Below, one piece after another: positions 27,021 to 35,410 of a stretch of 64,000 bases of DNA (positions within the stretch are counted from its first letter, which is position 1; every line of letters begins with the position of its first letter). The notes under the pieces were generated by a model that ran no database searches, was not told where the DNA came from, and worked only from the letters and a program-made list of their open reading frames with translations. This DNA comes from Anabaena sp. UHCC 0204 (lineage in GTDB: Bacteria; Cyanobacteriota; Cyanobacteriia; Cyanobacteriales; Nostocaceae). The position numbers and the translations under genes were made by a program. Location: the NCBI RefSeq assembly GCF_009711975.1, contig NZ_VIKW01000004.1, forward strand, positions 1 to 64,000. Reading direction: 5' to 3'.

Positions 27021-28136
27021 TTAACACAATTTATCCAGTAACATACAACCAGTTTTGCTTTTAACGAGGATTTGGCGATCGCGATCGAAAAGCACAGAAC
27101 CACAAGCTATGATGGTTTTACCTTGCTGATTGTGACTACTAATATATTCATGACAACGAGTATCAATTGTTTCGGCAATATTGCTATAAACTTGATTTAC
27201 CCAATTACTACCAGTGTTGTTATCAAGGATTCTCAGGTGTTTTAAAGCTGCTTCTGCTGTCGGACTCTGAAAAATAGCTTGAATATCTGGAGACTGTAAA
27301 CCTAGCATGGCACAATGGGCTGTTAAAATTTCCCTCCGACCATCAGCTAAATGATGATGAGTGTGAAAAATTCCCCCTGCTAGTTTCATCAATTTACCGT
27401 GATAACCAAATAATAAAATTTCTTTAATACCTAAGACATCAGCAGCAACTAACATTGGACCCAACCAGTTAGCAGTTTTGACCAATTGTGCGGGATTGAT
27501 ACCGAGTTTCTGCGCTAAATCTAGGCCATTTTCCCCAATACAAAATACCAAATTTGTAAATTGATTAGCTTTATCTGCTAAATCAGCGCGGAAAGCTGCT
27601 AATTGATCTGGTGTACTTAAAGGTTGAGAAATACCTGTTGTTCCTAATAAAGACAGTCCTTCCACTACCCCAAAAGCAGAGTTAGAAGTACGAACAGCGA
27701 GCGATCGCCCCTCTGGTAAAATAATTGTGATCTTGATTTTTTCGGTCGGTGTTAATAATCGCTGTAAATTCTCTGTTAATAATCTTTGAGCATAACCATA
27801 AATTGCCGCTTTCCCCTCACCATTAAACTGCCTCCCAATCCCCTCTCCACCCTCAATAATTACCGTGTTCCCCTCTCCCTTGTACCATTCCACCACAACC
27901 CAAATTGGTGTATTCCTAGTTAAATCCAGATTATCACCAGGATCACTACGAGTCATAGCCAAAGCTTGATTTTCTGAAATTCCCGCTACTTGTTCAATGG
28001 GTATTTCTGCAAGTTCAGCAGGTTCAATCAAATCTATAGAAGCCACACTTAGGGATTGACGATTACGTAACCAATGCAAAGCCGCAACAGCAGCAGCACA
28101 AGCAAAAACTGGTAAAGTGTATCCAGATCGGGACAT
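27021..28136 (-). CDS. cbiD: Cobalt-precorrin-5B C1-methyltransferase
   Basis: 371 residues, the anaerobic-pathway cobalamin enzyme CbiD, which methylates C1 of cobalt-precorrin-5B using S-adenosylmethionine. Recognised by SRSGYTLPVFACAAAVAALH, DNLDLTRNTPIWVVVEW, VIIEGGEGIGR, EGLSLLGTTGISQPLST, the LFGYHGKLMKLAGGIFHTHH segment, and ADGRREILTAH. No other cob gene is adjacent, as is usual for dispersed cyanobacterial B12 genes. Its upstream spacer carries nested repeats (28176-28409); no cobalamin riboswitch is visible. Confidence 0.95.
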   Translation of the reverse strand: MSRSGYTLPVFACAAAVAALHWLRNRQSLSVASIDLIEPAELAEIPIEQVAGISENQALAMTRSDPGDNLDLTRNTPIWVVVEWYKGEGNTVIIEGGEGIGRQFNGEGKAAIYGYAQRLLTENLQRLLTPTEKIKITIILPEGRSLAVRTSNSAFGVVEGLSLLGTTGISQPLSTPDQLAAFRADLADKANQFTNLVFCIGENGLDLAQKLGINPAQLVKTANWLGPMLVAADVLGIKEILLFGYHGKLMKLAGGIFHTHHHLADGRREILTAHCAMLGLQSPDIQAIFQSPTAEAALKHLRILDNNTGSNWVNQVYSNIAETIDTRCHEYISSHNQQGKTIIACGSVLFDRDRQILVKSKTGCMLLDKLC

Positions 28137-28175
28137 AGTGACAATTAAAAATTAACAATTAAAAATTAAAAAAAC

Positions 28176-28409
28176 TATAGCAATCCTATTTGATTTAGGA
28201 CTTACGCAAAATATCTCGGAAACCCTCTTTTCTATCCCTAACGGGACGCTTCGCGAACGTGTCCTTCGTTCCTTCGTGGTTCATTATTCCGTGACTTGTG
28301 CGTAAGTTCTATGATTTATGAACGGAGTTTTTAAAACAAACCGCTCCAGACACAGAGAGCGCAGAGGTAGAGAAAAAGAGGTATTCATATCTTATTTAGG
28401 ATTGCTATA
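28176..28409. mobile_element. Composite repeat with TATAGCAATCCTA ends enclosing a second element
   Basis: The outer ends TATAGCAATCCTA (28176) and its near-complement TAGGATTGCTATA (to 28409) form an inverted repeat. Inside lies a complete AGGACTTACGCA element (28197-28310). The distal part (about 28330-28380) carries a CAGACACAGAGAGCGCAGAG motif of a type common in cyanobacterial spacers. No transposase is encoded; a non-autonomous (MITE-like) origin is inferred. Confidence 0.6.
28197..28310 (-). repeat. MITE-like AGGACTTACGCA element, copy B (interrupted)
   Basis: On the minus strand it matches copy D (44984-45074) almost base for base, but carries an extra piece of about 25 bases (ATCCCTAACGGGACGCTTCG and following, 28234-28258) between TTTTCT and GTGTCCTTCG. 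The insert resembles another short palindromic cyanobacterial repeat. Confidence 0.75.
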
Positions 28410-28417
28410 TTATCCAT

Positions 28418-28717
28418 TTATACTCCAACCTCTAATAACAAAACTTCCATCTCTTCCCAAGAAATATCCTGTTGAAGATAACGGGGTGAATCAGGATTAT
28501 AGGGACTTGCTATCCTGTCAATAGTGATAATTGTAGCGGTATCTGGCAACACAGGAATGTCTGGATCAAATGCTGTGGGACGCATTAAAGAACTAGAAAA
28601 TCCTTTAAACACAGCAATTTTATCTGGTTCATCATCAATTTCCACGGTGACAATAAGAACTTCTTGCGATTTTTTGACTGTATATTGTTCCAGTCTTTTA
28701 CCAATAGAGTTATTCAT
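28418..28717 (-). CDS. Conserved small protein of unknown function (cyanobacteria/plastid type)
   Basis: 99 residues. It begins NNSIGKRLEQYTVKKSQEVL, then VTVEIDDEPDKIAVFKGFSS, LMRPTAFDPDIPVLP and WEEMEVLLLEVGV. I recognise the SSSLMRPTAFDPD...LP pattern as a protein conserved in cyanobacteria and plant plastids with a domain of unknown function (possibly DUF7734, from memory). No signal peptide or membrane segment. Function unknown. Confidence 0.78.
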   Translation of the reverse strand: MNNSIGKRLEQYTVKKSQEVLIVTVEIDDEPDKIAVFKGFSSSLMRPTAFDPDIPVLPDTATIITIDRIASPYNPDSPRYLQQDISWEEMEVLLLEVGV

Positions 28718-28915
28718 TGATTATTTATACTAAGCTGTTGTGCATTCAATTTACATAAACTGGACAGGCAGGATGCCCGTCCCACAGGAGTTTGATTTTA
28801 ATTTTGTTAAAAATCATAGCTCTTTCTTATTACACAAAAACGTCAAGAAATCCTCAATCAAAAAATCTCCAAAATCTGGTGCAATCTACTTTTTTAATTT
28901 CTAATTCTTAATTGC
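28718..28915. other. Intergenic spacer with GACGGGCATCCTGCC-type repeat
   Basis: On the plus strand GGACAGGCAGGATGCCCGTC (28761-28780) is an imperfect palindrome of a kind frequent in cyanobacterial spacers. No gene. Confidence 0.5.
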
Positions 28916-29506
28916 TTAGTGCGTCGCTGAACGTCCATATTTACCCAACTTCACAGCCACAAAATAACTTAAATATACTACGTAAAATCCTAAAGCAACT
29001 ATGCCCAGAAAACCGAGAAAAGCAGGTTTACTGTTGTGGTGGAAGTAGTCCTTAAAAATTAATGGTGCTTCTAACCAAACACTACAGTAAGGAGTTTTTA
29101 GTCCATTTGCTGAAAAAGCACAACCTAAAAAAGGTAAAAGGGCAACTGCTCCTAAACTACAATAAACTGTTGTTGCCCAACGCCAAGAAGTAAAAACCAA
29201 TTTCAAGGGACTAGTAGGATGATACTCAATTTCATCATTGATATCTACCCAAAACCATAGCGTAATAGGAATCAGAATCCTTGCCATTAAAGCAGAGATA
29301 AAACTCACTCCAAAGCCGCCAATCATCAAGTAAATAGTAATAGCCAATAAACTAGCCACGCGCCAGTAAATTATCAATAAGCGTTGCATTGCTTCTGCTT
29401 TTTGTACAAATGCCCAAATTAGAAGAACTAAAGGAATCATCAGCGTAAATAATAACGCTAGGCGATAATCCATCCAAACATAGGGGCGAAACCATACTTG
29501 TGTCAT
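28916..29506 (-). CDS. DUF3177-type integral membrane protein
   Basis: 196 residues with about five hydrophobic segments: near 15-33 (LALLFTLMIPLVLLIWAFVQ), 42-70, 75-90, 113-130 and 163-185 (FLGFLGIVALGFYVVYLSYF). The N-terminus QVWFRPYVWMDYRLALLF is what I recognise as the cyanobacterial DUF3177 family. Located in a membrane (plasma or thylakoid); role unknown. Neighbours give no functional hint. Confidence 0.8.
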   Translation of the reverse strand: MTQVWFRPYVWMDYRLALLFTLMIPLVLLIWAFVQKAEAMQRLLIIYWRVASLLAITIYLMIGGFGVSFISALMARILIPITLWFWVDINDEIEYHPTSPLKLVFTSWRWATTVYCSLGAVALLPFLGCAFSANGLKTPYCSVWLEAPLIFKDYFHHNSKPAFLGFLGIVALGFYVVYLSYFVAVKLGKYGRSATH

Positions 29507-29970
29507 AAAGTCAATAAAAAATAGAAAAATTTGTGAATAGATATCAATACCTTGTCCAAATCAAAAAAAGTCTTGATTTCTAGGTTGGGTTGTTCGCGTT
29601 AGCGTTGCGGAGCAATCGGTAGGAACCCCAACAAATGCGTCGGGTGGCGCTGTCGCTTAACCCAACCTACAAAAAATGGACAAGGTATTGTAGATATCTG
29701 ATAGCGTAGCGTGGCCTTAGCCATTCCAGAAAAAATTCAGCTTCTGGATTTTGTTCAAAAGTGAAAGACGGGGATTTTATTCCCCGTCAGGTTTAAATCC
29801 ATTTATTTGTTAATGGAGCTTAAAACCATTGATATTCCAGTAATTTGTCACTTAGGCAAAAAGTACAAGTGCTGGTTTTAGTCTAGCGAGTCCAAAATAA
29901 CTAACAATTGAAAATTCGTAAAAAGTTTTGGGAATCTACATTTTTTAATTGTTAATTCTGTCCAACGGTT
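29507..29970. repeat. Repeat-rich intergenic region downstream of cp12
   Basis: TAGGTTGGGTT (29581) and AACCCAACCTA (ending 29671) form the ends of an inverted-repeat element of about 90 bases. Next is GATAGCGTAGCGTGGCCTTA (29701-29720), nearly identical to 9159-9178. A hairpin GACGGGGATTTTATTCCCCG (29767-29786) follows. No gene is visible. Confidence 0.65.
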
Positions 29971-30216
29971 CTAGTCTTCGTAAAGACGGCACTCGTCTGC
30001 TTCTGGATTATCATCACAATATTTTTCTAAAGCATTTTTAGGCTTGACTTGACGTTGGTGAGAAGCTTCAGCTTGCAATTCTTCGACGGCATCCCAAGCA
30101 GCAGCACATTCAGCCGAGTTGCTACCTGAGATATCACATACAGTGCGAGCTTGTTCTACTTCTTCTTGGATTTTTTCTTGGATATCGTTATTGGTTTTTT
30201 CTTGGATGTTGGTCAT
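29971..30216 (-). CDS. cp12: Calvin-cycle regulator CP12
   Basis: 81 residues, an intrinsically disordered redox switch that ties GAPDH and phosphoribulokinase into an inactive complex in the dark. The N-terminal cysteine pair (VCDISGSNSAECAAAWDAVE), the AWDAVEELQAEASHQR core and the C-terminal pair EKYCDDNPEADECRLYED are all present, so both disulfides can form. The N-terminal 20 residues are Gln/Glu/Asn-rich (NIQEKTNNDIQEKIQEEVEQ) with a short internal repetition. Monocistronic. Confidence 0.96.
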   Translation of the reverse strand: MTNIQEKTNNDIQEKIQEEVEQARTVCDISGSNSAECAAAWDAVEELQAEASHQRQVKPKNALEKYCDDNPEADECRLYED

Positions 30217-30752
30217 GATTCTGTCTCGTTATGTTTTGTTTATACTAATATAGAAAAACTTCGGAAAAGGCAGTTTTCTCTTGATGGCTGACCATTGTTA
30301 CACTTTTGGGGATAATTCCGTTAGGTACTATCTGCCAAGATTTGAATGCAAGCTCTCAGTTTATGGAGAAAGATATGGCCAGGGTATTATCCCATGAATA
30401 TACTATAATAAGCCTTTCTACTTATAAGTAGCTTGATTTTCATTTTGAATACAGACTTTAAATATCGCTTTTAAGCTTATTAGAGCTTTTTATGCCTAAT
30501 AGATTTTATTATAAGCATCATACTATATTAAAATCTGTAATATTGTAATTAAGCCAAAAAATATGGCTAAAATAAAAAGAAGTAAACACTTCCTTCTAAG
30601 TGTCTAAGAGTGTTCCAAACAATAAATGATCCAAAACCAGAGATTGCTTCATTCCGCTCCGCTCCATTCGCAATGACAATTGGGCATTTTTTTACTTGGA
30701 ATACTCTAAGTATTGTCATCTCAAGTTGATATCATTTCTTGCGAGGCTCATT
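30217..30752. other. Intergenic region upstream of cp12 and the Uma2 gene
   Basis: 536 bases between divergent genes. AT-rich, with the CATTCCGCTCCGCTCCATTC repeat (30650-30669) followed by GCAATGACA. Apart from the two promoters that must be here, I see no gene. Confidence 0.5.
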
Positions 30753-31331
30753 ATGACAGCTATCACCGTCAACTTAAACCCTATTATTCAACTAAGCGAC
30801 AACCAATTTTATCAACTCTGTCGGGAAAATCCTGAAGTTAAATTTGAACGCAATGCAAAAGGAGAAATATTGATCATGTCACCTACCGGAGGAGAAACAG
30901 GAAAACGTAATGTGGAAATTGCCGCAGATTTTGTATTTTGGAATCGTCAAACTAAACTAGGAGTTTGTTTTGATTCTTCCACCTGTTTTAAATTTCCCAA
31001 TGGTGCAAATCGTTCTCCTGATGTTGCTTGGATCAAAAAAGATAGATGGGATACACTTACATCAGAAGAACAGGAAAAGTTTTCACCAATTGCCCCAGAT
31101 TTTGTTTTAGAATTAATGTCACCTACTGATAGTTTGCAGGAAACGCGAGCAAAAATGCAGGAATATATCAATAACGGAGTTAAACTAGGTTGGTTAATTA
31201 ATCGAAAAATGCGTCAAGTTGAAATTTATCGTCTTGGTAAACCCGTGGAAATATTAGAATTTCCTCAACAATTATCAGGTGAAGATATTTTACCAGGATT
31301 TATTTTAGATATGCAAATTATTTGGGGATAG
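30753..31331 (+). CDS. Uma2-family (DUF820) putative endonuclease
   Basis: 192 residues from ATG 30753, chosen because GAGG precedes it and the product starts MTAITVNLNPIIQLSDNQFY; an upstream ATG (30696) would add a 19-residue stretch unlike the family. Uma2 proteins have a PD-(D/E)XK nuclease fold. Visible elements: NGANRSPDVAWIKKDRW with the catalytic Asp and APDFVLELMSPTDSLQETRA with the Glu and Ser/Pro-Ser-Asp-like loop. Uma2 genes are highly multiplied in cyanobacteria; biological role unknown. A MITE-like repeat begins 10 bases after the stop. Confidence 0.88.
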   Translation: MTAITVNLNPIIQLSDNQFYQLCRENPEVKFERNAKGEILIMSPTGGETGKRNVEIAADFVFWNRQTKLGVCFDSSTCFKFPNGANRSPDVAWIKKDRWDTLTSEEQEKFSPIAPDFVLELMSPTDSLQETRAKMQEYINNGVKLGWLINRKMRQVEIYRLGKPVEILEFPQQLSGEDILPGFILDMQIIWG

Positions 31332-31340
31332 ATATTAGTC

Positions 31341-31431
31341 ATGACTTACGTACAAGTTAGGAAAGAACGAACCACGAAGGAACGAAGAACACGAAGAAAG
31401 GAGGGTTTCAGAGAGATTTTGCGTAAGTCCT
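31341..31431 (+). repeat. MITE-like AGGACTTACGCA element, copy C
   Basis: About 91 bp aligned with copy D (44984-45074): GACTTACG, ACCACGAAGGAACGAAG, GAGGGTTTCAGAGA and TTGCGTAAGTCCT are shared, with a few substitutions (the left end has ATGACTTACGTACA). It lies between convergent Uma2 and hypothetical genes. Confidence 0.8.
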
Positions 31432-31463
31432 ATTAGTATTATATTAATATTATTTATCAGAAA

Positions 31464-32216
31464 CTATTGAGCCAAAAATCTCAACAACAAATCTTGTTTT
31501 TCCAAATCTGTATTTCCTTGAGACTGATTATTTTCGACTACTTTCCAAAAATAGTTCCGGATTTTAGAAATATGTTTAGTCATTTTATCAACTCCCTTTA
31601 AAGTATGAATATTTTTAGGTAAACGGCCACAAAAAACAGATGGAACAACATCTAATAACCACCAATCAAAAAGTTCTCGTCTACCTTGTGATCCTGGAAA
31701 AATGGCATAACCCTGAAAGCAATCATCTAAAATATTTAATATGGCTTCTCTAGTTTTCACAGATTCCAGTGCTTGCAGCATATTCTCAAAAACATCAACA
31801 GCTTCATCCAGAGCCTGATATTGTCCCAAATAATTCTGATAATTCCGAAATGAAACGTTAAAATTTGGCTGATAATTATCTTGAGGATATATCCAATTTT
31901 GAAAAAGATGCTGAAATATATTACCAGTTATTGTCTCACGAGGTAAATAAGTTTTAATCGTTGGTTGCACAGCAATTCCCATAACTATAGCCATAAAGAA
32001 ATAGCAATAACTTATATCTAAACTATTTTTCTCTTTTTCTATTGCATCAAATACTGTGATCAAAGAATCTTCTAAACTTATTCCCTGAATATCTTTTTCT
32101 TCATATAATTCTGCATAAGAATATCCCTGAATTCTCTCTATGACTAAACGTAAAGAATCAGGAATTTTAGCTAAAATTAGAGAAGAATTTTTAACTTCAG
32201 GCAATACGAATTTCAT
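31464..32216 (-). CDS. Hypothetical protein
   Basis: 250 residues, no signal peptide and no clear domain. It begins MKFVLPEVKNSSLILAKIPD; mid-protein segments such as YCYFFMAIVMGIAVQPTI are moderately hydrophobic but not convincing membrane spans. A QGYAIFPGSQGRRELFDWWL stretch is the most distinctive part. It is on the same strand as the small ORF at 32320-32460 and the DNA methyltransferase. Although such a neighbour might be a restriction partner, I see no nuclease motif (no PD-(D/E)XK, HNH or GIY-YIG), so I do not call it one. Confidence 0.65.
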   Translation of the reverse strand: MKFVLPEVKNSSLILAKIPDSLRLVIERIQGYSYAELYEEKDIQGISLEDSLITVFDAIEKEKNSLDISYCYFFMAIVMGIAVQPTIKTYLPRETITGNIFQHLFQNWIYPQDNYQPNFNVSFRNYQNYLGQYQALDEAVDVFENMLQALESVKTREAILNILDDCFQGYAIFPGSQGRRELFDWWLLDVVPSVFCGRLPKNIHTLKGVDKMTKHISKIRNYFWKVVENNQSQGNTDLEKQDLLLRFLAQ

Positions 32217-32319
32217 TTTTAATTGCTACTCGGAGGATAAGGATATGTCAAAGAGATAGTTATTATCTATTCTTTTGATTGTGAAATTCAACAAATTTAA
32301 TATTGAATATAAATCTTGA

Positions 32320-32460
32320 TCATGTATAATTCCTGTAGTTTTGTAAGTCGGTTTCAGAAATTTGATCTGCTGGAACAAACTTGTAATGTTTCTCTTGTAC
32401 AATTCTTACTTCACCTTCATATATTGTCAGTTCAAACATAGCAATGAGAGCATTTTTCAT
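32320..32460 (-). CDS. Possible 46-residue small protein
   Basis: Read on the minus strand from ATG 32460 to TGA 32320. It begins MKNALIAMFELTIYEGEVRI and ends ETDLQNYRNYT. Codon use and composition look protein-like, it fills the gap between the hypothetical gene and the methyltransferase, and a second in-frame ATG follows at codon 8. No recognised domain. The remaining spacer (32217-32319, 32461-32604) shows no gene. Confidence 0.4.
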   Translation of the reverse strand: MKNALIAMFELTIYEGEVRIVQEKHYKFVPADQISETDLQNYRNYT

Positions 32461-32604
32461 AAACTGTGCCGATATAGAACGACAAATTAAATTGGGAAAT
32501 TTCCCAAAACAGTAACTAATATCCTTCTTTCATTATGGTGATTCCTTGGTATTGATAATTGATATTACTAATACAATTTGCTGTATTAGCTAAATGCTAA
32601 ACAT

Positions 32605-33876
32605 TCATTTTTTTCTAGTTCTCGGTTCTATAACATGGGGATTAACTCCAAAATATTTGGCTGCTCCTGACATATCAAGTGATAATAAGCTAATATCCCC
32701 TAAAACTTTAATTCCTTGAGGTATTGTTTGCGTCACTTTTTCGCTATCAGAAGATTTAATCTCTAAAAAGTTAATAATTTCTGCTGCTACTGCTTGTGCT
32801 AAAAGTGGGGGAACAGAATTACCAATTTGTCTAAAACCATGCCATTTTGTGGGATGAAATCGAAACCAGTCAGGATAGGAATGTAACCGCGCAGCTTCCC
32901 TGACAGTAATACATCTGGGAATAAAAGGATGTATGGGACGAGGAGAAGTAAATGCACCTTTATTGCTAGGTGTTCCGGCTCTTAATGTATTACATAAACC
33001 ATCAGGATTAAGTTTATGAAAACGACTAATTGGTTCGATTTTACCATGAGGTGTAGAAGCAAATCTTTCCATAGATTCAGTTGAATGTTTGCTTCTTAAA
33101 CTTGATGTGAGTAAAGTAGGATCATATTGACGTTTATAGGCATAATTATTTTTTGCAGTTGTGAGATTACGCAGTTTTTTAGCATAATTACTAGGTTTTC
33201 CAAACTCTGTAAATACCCAATCTTGTTGATATAATTCTGGATAATCTTCTATTTCTGGTAGATCTTGCAATGCTTCCCAAACTGTGGGAGATTTTTGATG
33301 AGGGAATGTAATTTTTTCTGGATAATTTGGGAGTTCTAAATCTTGACGACACCCTAATAAAAATAATCTTTCTCGATTTTGGGGGACTCCATAATTAGCT
33401 GCATTTAAAACTTGATAATCTGCATTGACTTGATAACCATTTTCTGAAAATTGACTAATGATTTCAGCAATAAATTCCTTATGTTTACCTACTGTCATTC
33501 CTTTGACATTTTCTAATACAAAAAACTTGGGTTGCAATTCTACAACTAATCTAATGAAATGAAAAACTAAAGAGTTTCTTGGATCATCAAAAGAACGTTT
33601 TCCCATTAATGAGAAACCTTGACAGGGGGGACCACCAAAAACTACATCTATTTCTTGATTAGCTATTTTAGAACTATTCCTAATTTCCTTCCCTGTTGTC
33701 TCTTCTACACTTTTACATAACACCGTCCAAAAAGGAAAGTTAAATTTATGAATTGCACAATGAATTGGATCTATTTCTACAGCAGCTAGGACATCAAAAC
33801 CAGCTTGTTCAAAGCCTAATGTCATCCCTCCTGCACCTGCAAATAAATCAACTGCTATGGGACGTTTGTTTACCAT
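32605..33876 (-). CDS. DNA (cytosine-5) methyltransferase
   Basis: 423 residues with the C5-methyltransferase motifs in order: I DLFAGAGGMTLGFE (10-23), IV FGGPPCQGFS with nucleophile Cys85, VI LENVKG (121-126), VIII QNRERLFLLG (167-176), IX REAARLHSYPDWF, and X QIGNSVPPLLAQAVAAEI. The target-recognition domain lies between VIII and IX (about 185-310) and does not reveal the recognition site. It uses S-adenosylmethionine. No restriction endonuclease is recognisable nearby, so it may be solitary. It ends 17 bases downstream of lpxB's stop codon on the same strand; that proximity probably reflects insertion next to the lpx cluster. Confidence 0.93.
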   Translation of the reverse strand: MVNKRPIAVDLFAGAGGMTLGFEQAGFDVLAAVEIDPIHCAIHKFNFPFWTVLCKSVEETTGKEIRNSSKIANQEIDVVFGGPPCQGFSLMGKRSFDDPRNSLVFHFIRLVVELQPKFFVLENVKGMTVGKHKEFIAEIISQFSENGYQVNADYQVLNAANYGVPQNRERLFLLGCRQDLELPNYPEKITFPHQKSPTVWEALQDLPEIEDYPELYQQDWVFTEFGKPSNYAKKLRNLTTAKNNYAYKRQYDPTLLTSSLRSKHSTESMERFASTPHGKIEPISRFHKLNPDGLCNTLRAGTPSNKGAFTSPRPIHPFIPRCITVREAARLHSYPDWFRFHPTKWHGFRQIGNSVPPLLAQAVAAEIINFLEIKSSDSEKVTQTIPQGIKVLGDISLLSLDMSGAAKYFGVNPHVIEPRTRKK

Positions 33877-33893
33877 TTTAATTCAATATCTTG

Positions 33894-35072
33894 CTATTTT
33901 TTCATTTCTAATATTTCCTTGGCAGTGCGATCGCATACTCCCTCTTCTCCTAAACATTGCCGCATTTCTTGATAATCTTTCCGTGTTTCTTGCTGTTTTT
34001 CAGGATTCAATAATAATTCCATTGCAGCTTGAGTAATATTCTCGGCTGTAGCTTTTTCCTGTAAAAATTCTGGGACAATTTCCCGCATGAGAACTAAATT
34101 TACTGGAGAAGCAAAAGGAATTGAACCTTTGAGAATATGACGCGCAATCCAAGCGGTAAGAGGATGAAGACGATAAACTACAACTTGGGGGACATTTAAT
34201 AATGCTAATTCTAAATTGACAGTTCCAGATTTAGTAATTGCAAAATCAACCGCTGCAAAAACTTCTTGTTGTTGACCTGATACTATGGTTGCTTGTAACC
34301 CATAATCTTGAATGGCTTTCTCAATTGGCTGTCTAAATGTTTCCAACGATAGAGGAATCCAAAAATGTACATTGGGTAATTTAGATTGGATATTTTGAGC
34401 AGCTTTAAAAATAACTGGTAAAAGATATTTTAATTCTTGATGACGGGAAGCTGGTAAAAGAGCGATAGCGAAGCGCTCCGTAGGAATCGCTATTTCTTCG
34501 TCTTTAATTCCTAATTTCTCTCTCGCATTTTCTCTACTGGGTGCATTTTCCATTCTATCAATCAAAGGATGTCCTACCCAACAAACATTTGCGCCTTTTT
34601 GTTGATAATATCGAGCTTCTTCTGGGAAAATTGCCAATAACTTATCTGTAAAGCTAACAATCCGTTTTGTTCTCTCAAAACTGATTGACCACACCCACTC
34701 TTGGGGAGCAATATAATAAACTACAGGAACATCAGGAAAATGCTGTTCCATATAACTACCAATGCCAATATTGGGAGTCATGTAGTCTATGAGTACCACT
34801 AAATCAGGTGGATTTTGCTTGAGGTAGGCGATCGCTTGCCGTTGCACCTGAATAGTAGGTATAAAGTAAGGTAGAGCCTCAATAATACCCATTGAACCAA
34901 TACTGCTAGTATTGCCCAAAATTCTCGCCCCAGCTTGCGCCATTTTCTCCCCACCCAAGGCAATAATTTCTAATGTCAAACCCGCAGCTACAGCTTGTCT
35001 ATGAAGTGCCGTAATTAATAACGAACCCTGTAGATCCCCAGAAACTTCACCAGTGCTAATAAATATCCGCAT
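33894..35072 (-). CDS. lpxB: Lipid-A-disaccharide synthase
   Basis: 392 residues, a GT19 enzyme that condenses UDP-2,3-diacylglucosamine and lipid X at the inner membrane. It begins MRIFISTGEVSGDLQGSLLI and contains LGGEKMAQAGARIL, VYYIAPQEWVWS, CWVGHPLIDRM, LLPASRHQELKYLLPV and FAITKSGTVNLELALLNVPQ. Between GIKDEEIAI and ALLPASRHQ it carries PTERFAI, encoded by a palindromic repeat (34462-34490) in frame. This lengthens a loop by about 8 residues compared with the LpxB proteins I recall. It is the last gene of the purC-bamA-lpxC-fabZ-lpxA-lpxB run. Confidence 0.94.
   Translation of the reverse strand: MRIFISTGEVSGDLQGSLLITALHRQAVAAGLTLEIIALGGEKMAQAGARILGNTSSIGSMGIIEALPYFIPTIQVQRQAIAYLKQNPPDLVVLIDYMTPNIGIGSYMEQHFPDVPVVYYIAPQEWVWSISFERTKRIVSFTDKLLAIFPEEARYYQQKGANVCWVGHPLIDRMENAPSRENAREKLGIKDEEIAIPTERFAIALLPASRHQELKYLLPVIFKAAQNIQSKLPNVHFWIPLSLETFRQPIEKAIQDYGLQATIVSGQQQEVFAAVDFAITKSGTVNLELALLNVPQVVVYRLHPLTAWIARHILKGSIPFASPVNLVLMREIVPEFLQEKATAENITQAAMELLLNPEKQQETRKDYQEMRQCLGEEGVCDRTAKEILEMKK
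34462..34490 (-). repeat. In-frame palindromic repeat inside lpxB
   Basis: On the minus strand it starts GCGATTCCTACGGAG and ends CGCTTCGCTATCGC, a short interspersed cyanobacterial type usually found in spacers. Here it adds about 24 bases without breaking the reading frame. Confidence 0.65.
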
Positions 35073-35152
35073 TTTTAGATTTTAGATTTTAGATTTTTAC
35101 TTCCTTTCCTACCCACTTCCCCGTGGAAGATTACCTATTTTTCTCTTCTTCT

Positions 35153-35268
35153 TATAGCAATTCCCATTTAAGTGAGGTACAAGAAGAAAGAATTAACCGC
35201 AGATGGAAGAGGATAAACGCAGATGAACGCAGATCAATTTGTACCTCGTTAGACTAAGAAATGCTATA
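35153..35268. repeat. Inverted-repeat element between lpxB and lpxA
   Basis: About 116 bp with TATAGCA...TGCTATA ends and inner GAGGTACAA...TTGTACCTC. The middle has ACCGCAGATG and AACGCAGATGAACGCAGAT short repeats. The rest of the 338-base spacer has GATTTTAGATTTTAGATTTT (35070s) and CTTCTTC-rich DNA. No ORF is supported, although chance frames exist. Confidence 0.65.
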
Positions 35269-35410
35269 TTTTCTTCTTCCTTCTTCTTCTTCTTTTCTTC
35301 CTTCGCTACCTTCGCTTCTTCGTGGTTCATTCAATCCATATTCATCCAACAAAAACAGAGTAAACTTTGAGGACGGGGAAACCCCGCCCCTACATTTGAC
35401 TGACTATTCA

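Noticed and set aside
27021-28136. Cobalamin riboswitch upstream of cbiD
   Set aside because: No B12-box-like core is visible; the spacer is filled by repeats.
31464-32216. Hypothetical gene as the restriction enzyme for the methyltransferase
   Set aside because: No nuclease motif is visible; adjacency alone is too weak.
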